Source: JARRQJ01 sp037381915 (GTDB lineage: Bacteria > Pseudomonadota > Gammaproteobacteria > DRLM01). From it: 48,599 bases of DNA. Below the pieces are notes generated by a model that saw nothing but the letters and a program-made list of their open reading frames with translations, made no database searches and was not told the DNA's origin. The position numbers were made by a program, and so were the translations under genes. Below are positions 41,553 to 48,599 of this stretch, one piece after another. The first letter of the stretch is position 1. The number at the start of each line of letters is the position of its first letter. The stretch spans positions 1 through 48,599 of the forward strand of contig JARRQJ010000010.1 of NCBI GenBank assembly GCA_037381915.1, read 5' to 3'.

Positions 41553-43004
41553 ATGCAACTCCGTACGATCCAACGCATCCTTGGCCTGCTGCTGATGCTT
41601 TTCAGCCTCACCATGTTGCCGCCGGTGGCGGTGGCGTGGTGGTATCAAGACGGCGCCTTGATTTCGTTCCTGCTCGGTTTTGCGCTGATTTTCGTGGCCG
41701 GTTTTTTGTTCTGGGCGCCGGTGCACAGGTTCCGCCGCGAATTGCGCATGCGCGACGGCTTTGTGGTGGTGACCATGTTCTGGACGGTGCTGGGCATGAC
41801 CGGCGCCGTGCCCTTCATGCTGGCGAAGCATCCGCACATGACTTTTACCAATGCGGTGTTCGAATCCGTTTCCGGGCTGACCACCACCGGTGCCACGGCA
41901 TTGACCGGCCTGGACGTCTTGCCCCACGCCATTTTGTACTACCGGGCCCAGCTCCAATGGCTCGGAGGCATGGGCATCATCGTCCTGGCGGTGGCGATTC
42001 TCCCCATGTTGGGGGTCGGCGGCATGCAGCTCTATCGCGCCGAGACGCCGGGGCCGATGAAGGACGCCAAACTCACCCCGCGCATCACCGAGACCGCCAA
42101 GGCCCTGTGGTACATCTATCTGGGATTGACCGTGGCCTGCGCCTTGGCCTATTGGCTGGCGGGGATGAGCCCCTTTGACGCCATCGCCCATAGTTTCGAC
42201 ACCTTGTCCACGGGGGGATTTTCCACCCACGACCTCAGCATGGGCTATTTTCACAGCCCGTTGATCGAGATGATCGCCGTGGTGTTCATGGTGCTGGCTG
42301 GCGCCAATTTCTCCCTGCACTTTATGGCGTGGCGCGCCATGAGTCTTAGGCCCTACACGGTGGATTCCGAAGTAAAGGCCTATCTGATTATCCTGGCATC
42401 GGTGGCGGCCATCACCGCCGGTTATCTGTATGGCGCCGGCGCCTACGCCTCCCTCGGGAATGCGGTGCATAACGGCATCTTTCAAGTTGTCTCCTTCGCC
42501 ACCTCCACCGGTTTCACCACCGGCACCTACGATAAGTGGCCCGGTTTCCTGCCTATCTTGTTGTTGTTCACCAGTTTCGTGGGGGGCTGTGCCGCGTCCA
42601 CCGCCGGCGGGATCAAGACCATTCGCTTTCTGTTGCTGCTCAAGCAGGGGACCCGCGAGATCAAGCGCCTCATTCATCCCAACGGTCAGTTTCTCGTGAA
42701 GATCAACGGCAAGGCCCTGCCTGATCGGGTGGTGGAATCTGTGTGGGGCTTTTTCGCCATGTATGTGGCGGTGTTTATCATTATGCTGCTGATATTGATG
42801 TTCACCGGCCTGGATCAGGTGACCGCTTTTTCGGCGGTGGTGGCGTGTATGAACAATCTCGGTCCGGGTTTGGGTAAGGTGAGTTCCAACTTCGCATCGC
42901 TGAACGACGTCGCCAAATGGACCTTGTCGTTGGCCATGATCATGGGGCGCCTGGAAATCTTCACATTGCTGGTGTTATTTACGCCGACCTTCTGGCGGCG
43001 ATGA
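41553..43004 (+). CDS. trkH: Trk potassium channel subunit TrkH
   Basis: A protein of 483 residues with four repeated pore loops whose selectivity-filter glycines are visible: TTTGATALTGLD, STGGFSTHD, STGFTTGTYDKWP and NNLGPGLGKV. Helix pairs surround each. It takes up K+ driven by the proton gradient, in complex with TrkA. ATG 41553 is well inside the start of homology. The downstream methyltransferase gene starts 25 bp later. Confidence 0.96.
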   Translation: MQLRTIQRILGLLLMLFSLTMLPPVAVAWWYQDGALISFLLGFALIFVAGFLFWAPVHRFRRELRMRDGFVVVTMFWTVLGMTGAVPFMLAKHPHMTFTNAVFESVSGLTTTGATALTGLDVLPHAILYYRAQLQWLGGMGIIVLAVAILPMLGVGGMQLYRAETPGPMKDAKLTPRITETAKALWYIYLGLTVACALAYWLAGMSPFDAIAHSFDTLSTGGFSTHDLSMGYFHSPLIEMIAVVFMVLAGANFSLHFMAWRAMSLRPYTVDSEVKAYLIILASVAAITAGYLYGAGAYASLGNAVHNGIFQVVSFATSTGFTTGTYDKWPGFLPILLLFTSFVGGCAASTAGGIKTIRFLLLLKQGTREIKRLIHPNGQFLVKINGKALPDRVVESVWGFFAMYVAVFIIMLLILMFTGLDQVTAFSAVVACMNNLGPGLGKVSSNFASLNDVAKWTLSLAMIMGRLEIFTLLVLFTPTFWRR

Positions 43005-43029
43005 AAGTTGATCTTGAGACGGTGCTGCG

Positions 43030-43617
43030 ATGAGGGATCGAACTACCCAGGACAAGTGGAACAGACGCTACCGTAACGCGGATTCACCCGGGGCGCCGGC
43101 GCGGGTGCTGCTGGACAACGCTCACCTCCTCCCGCGGCGCGGCACGGCGCTCGATCTCGCCTGCGGCTTGGGGGCCAACAGCCTGTTGCTGGCGGAACGT
43201 GGTCTGCAAACCTACGCCTGGGACATCTCGCCGGTGGCCGTCGAAAAGCTGCGCGCCATCGCCCTCGAGCGCGGACTGCCCGTGGTCGCTGAGGTGAAGG
43301 ATGCTTTGCGCGACTCCATCCCGGCGGGTCGCTTCGACGTAATCGTGGTCGCCCATTACCTGGAGCGGTCCTTGACCCAAGCGATCGTTAACGCCCTCAA
43401 GGTGGGCGGCCTGTTGCTCTATCAGACCTTCACCCGTTCTGCGGTGAGCGCGGAAGGCCCGCAAAAGGATGAATGGCGCCTGGCAGACGGGGAACTGCTC
43501 ACCATGTTCGCGCCGCTGCGGCCGGTGGTGTATCGCGAAGAGGGGCGCATCGGCGACCTGAGTCAGGGTTTGCGCGACAAGGCGCTGCTGGTGGCCGTAA
43601 AAGAGGGAGACCGCTGA
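43030..43617 (+). CDS. class I SAM-dependent methyltransferase (TehB-like)
   Basis: A protein of 195 residues. Motif I is ALDLACGLGANSLLLAERG, followed by YAWDISPVAVEKLR (motif II); later DVIVVAHYLERSL. This layout is that of TehB-like or ubiquinone-type small methyltransferases, often linked to tellurite resistance by annotation. The substrate is unknown. ATG 43030 follows trkH by 25 bp and may be co-transcribed. It is convergent with the acyltransferase gene, 51 bp away, with no terminator visible between. Confidence 0.85.
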   Translation: MRDRTTQDKWNRRYRNADSPGAPARVLLDNAHLLPRRGTALDLACGLGANSLLLAERGLQTYAWDISPVAVEKLRAIALERGLPVVAEVKDALRDSIPAGRFDVIVVAHYLERSLTQAIVNALKVGGLLLYQTFTRSAVSAEGPQKDEWRLADGELLTMFAPLRPVVYREEGRIGDLSQGLRDKALLVAVKEGDR

Positions 43618-43668
43618 CAACGTCATCGAAGCAAGGCCATCCCCTTTTCGCCTCGCCGCAGCCCGCCC

Positions 43669-44547
43669 TCAATAGATCCGCGGCTCCCCCGCCGGGCGGG
43701 TGCGGAAGCGCTTATAGCCCCACTGATATTGCGCTGGACATTGTCTTATCAGGGTTTCCAGCATGACATTCACCACGGCTGCGGATGACTCCAGCGGTGT
43801 CCGATTGATGGCGGGCGGTGCGGGGAGGAAATGCAGGTGATAACCCCGGCCGCGCGGCAGGCGCTCCGCGTAGCAGAAGATCACAGCCGCCCCGGTCCTG
43901 ATGGCAAGCCGCGACAGCAGCACCATGGTGTTGGCCTGGACTCCGAACAGGGGCGCGAACACGCCGTTGCCCGCGCCGGGTTCCTGGTCCGGCAATATCC
44001 CCACCACCTCACCGCGACCCAAGGCCTGGTAGAGGGCGCGCACGCCGCCTCCGTCCACCGCCACCAGTTTGGCGCCGAAGCGTTCGCGGCCGTGGCGCAC
44101 CAGTGCGTCCAGTTCTGTCAGGCGCGGCGGGCGGTAGAGGCTGGTAATGGGATAGTGGAGCGAGCTGTAGAGTCCCATCATCTCCCAGGCGCCAAGGTGA
44201 GGCGCGGCGAGGATGGCGCCCTTGCCGGCGGCGAGGGCGGCGCGCAGGTGTTCTTCACCGCTGATGCCCTGCACCAGCTCTGCCAGCCGAGGCGCGGGCC
44301 ACAGCCACAGGGCGCCGGCCTCGGTCAGGGTCTTGCCCGATTCGATGAGGCTGGCATGAAGAAGACGCCGCTGCTGCGGCGCGCTGAGTTCCGGGAAACA
44401 CAACGGGATGTTGATGGCGCCGATGCGCCGCAAATCATTAGGGATGAGACACAACCACCAGCCGATAAAGTTACCCAGGGCATGGGTCAACGGCAATGGC
44501 AGCGCGGCGCACAACCGCAGCAGCCAGCGGATTAAGCGGGCACGCAT
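43669..44547 (-). CDS. LpxL/HtrB-type lipid A acyltransferase
   Basis: A protein of 292 residues with an N-terminal membrane anchor (about 10–35) and the H-x4-E catalytic motif (APHLGAWEMMGLYSSL). ITSLYRPPRL, RERFGAKLVAVDGGG and LPDQEPGAGNGVFAPLFGV are further family blocks. Members add a secondary acyl chain to lipid A or to other lipids. It lies 3 bp after the DUF2007 gene, so the two are co-transcribed. Whether the substrate is lipid A or an ornithine- or glycine-type lipid is not shown. Confidence 0.9.
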   Translation of the reverse strand: MRARLIRWLLRLCAALPLPLTHALGNFIGWWLCLIPNDLRRIGAINIPLCFPELSAPQQRRLLHASLIESGKTLTEAGALWLWPAPRLAELVQGISGEEHLRAALAAGKGAILAAPHLGAWEMMGLYSSLHYPITSLYRPPRLTELDALVRHGRERFGAKLVAVDGGGVRALYQALGRGEVVGILPDQEPGAGNGVFAPLFGVQANTMVLLSRLAIRTGAAVIFCYAERLPRGRGYHLHFLPAPPAINRTPLESSAAVVNVMLETLIRQCPAQYQWGYKRFRTRPAGEPRIY

Positions 44548-44550
44548 GGG

Positions 44551-44805
44551 TCAGCCGTCCTCCGCGTCCATGTCGCCGGAATAGTCGGTGGCGAGGATCT
44601 CGCGGGCCCGGCGCGCCTGTTGGGGTGCCACTTGAAGTTTGATCCAGCCCACGGCAATGTTGTAGAGCCAATCGGTCTGTCCCAGATTTTCATCTTTCAG
44701 CCAGCAGGCGATGCCTTCGGCTTCCAGCCGTCCCTTGGCGATGTGGGCGCTCGGCATATTGTCGAAGGTGGCGATGGTGGTCAGTTCCACGGTGGTTCCC
44801 GGCAA
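44551..44805 (-). CDS. DUF2007 protein (putative signal-transducing)
   Basis: A protein of 84 residues with the DUF2007 core: FDNMPSAHIAKGRLEAEGI, CWLKDENLG and GWIKLQVAPQQARRAREIL. It has a PII-like small alpha/beta fold and unknown function. The start is TTG 44805 or GTG 44790. A good -10-like TATACT (44814–44819, minus strand) would leave a very short leader before TTG, which favours GTG 44790 with GGGAA upstream. It is upstream of the acyltransferase. Confidence 0.85.
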   Translation of the reverse strand: MPGTTVELTTIATFDNMPSAHIAKGRLEAEGIACWLKDENLGQTDWLYNIAVGWIKLQVAPQQARRAREILATDYSGDMDAEDG

Positions 44806-44934
44806 AAGCCCACAGTATAGTGAAAATCGAGCCGGGATGACCGGACGGCGGGGCGGGATGTGAAATGTTACAATAAGCCGCTTTGGTCACCGCGCGGCAC
44901 TCCCGCCGTGACTGGTATGCGATCGGAGCCCTTC

Positions 44935-48599
<3,665 letters not shown>

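Noticed and set aside
44806..44934. A cobalamin or SAH riboswitch before metH
   Set aside because: The leader is short and I see no B12-box or SAH-aptamer-like core.

Overview
The window is a GC-rich bacterial chromosome segment, most likely from a gammaproteobacterial chemolithoautotroph. Three things support this. First, the run topA–smg–dprA–LysM / def–fmt–rsmB–DUF4390–ntrY–ntrX–trkA–trkH is a typical gammaproteobacterial neighbourhood. Second, a proteobacterial-type phosphoribulokinase and a beta-carbonic anhydrase point to CO2 fixation by the Calvin cycle. Third, the sulfur genes (4Fe-4S APS reductase, a siroheme sulfite reductase fused to a TusA domain, a TauE/SafE carrier and CysB) form one assimilation block. 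I found no rRNA, tRNA, CRISPR array or intact transposase. The species cannot be named from what I can see.

Layout. 1–2224: an MFS transporter and a gene-free stretch with degenerate repeats, including a 168-bp MITE-like inverted-repeat element. 2225–4620: a leftward group (CBS-domain protein, two small membrane proteins, Crp/Fnr regulator) with GTAAC-type palindromic sites that may be its operators. 4770–6734: a pyrimidine-dimer glycosylase family gene with a clear terminator, beta-carbonic anhydrase, a possible 42-aa membrane peptide and a DUF202 protein. 6824–9697: a large PAS–GGDEF–EAL protein. 10169–19127: a leftward cluster made of a TolQ/ExbB channel, two ExbD/TolR paralogs, a TonB-like protein with an AgmX/PglI-type C-terminus, a TPR lipoprotein, a 1560-residue TPR protein and two small exported proteins. 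19617–22234: PAP2 phosphatase, phosphoribulokinase and a DUF2846-like lipoprotein. 22329–27545: the sulfur block. 27618–32758: topA, smg, dprA, LysM protein. 32905–43617: def to trkH plus a methyltransferase. 43669–44805: an LpxL-type acyltransferase and a DUF2007 protein. 44935–end: metH, cut a few codons before its stop.

The most interesting part is 10169–19127. Its gene content resembles the motor and periplasmic core of the Myxococcus Agl–Glt gliding machine and the related Nfs sporulation machine, but in a gammaproteobacterial setting with no other motility genes in view. One of the two ExbD paralogs has Asn where the membrane Asp of the family is expected, which suggests an asymmetric motor/stator. 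This looks like an envelope-spanning, proton-driven system whose function here is unknown.

Other points worth attention: cluster-type cysteine motifs in both halves of the sulfite reductase, together with the TusA fusion; an NtrX-type regulator without the GAFTGA loop; and a possible phosphoribulokinase promoter whose transcript would begin in a hairpin.
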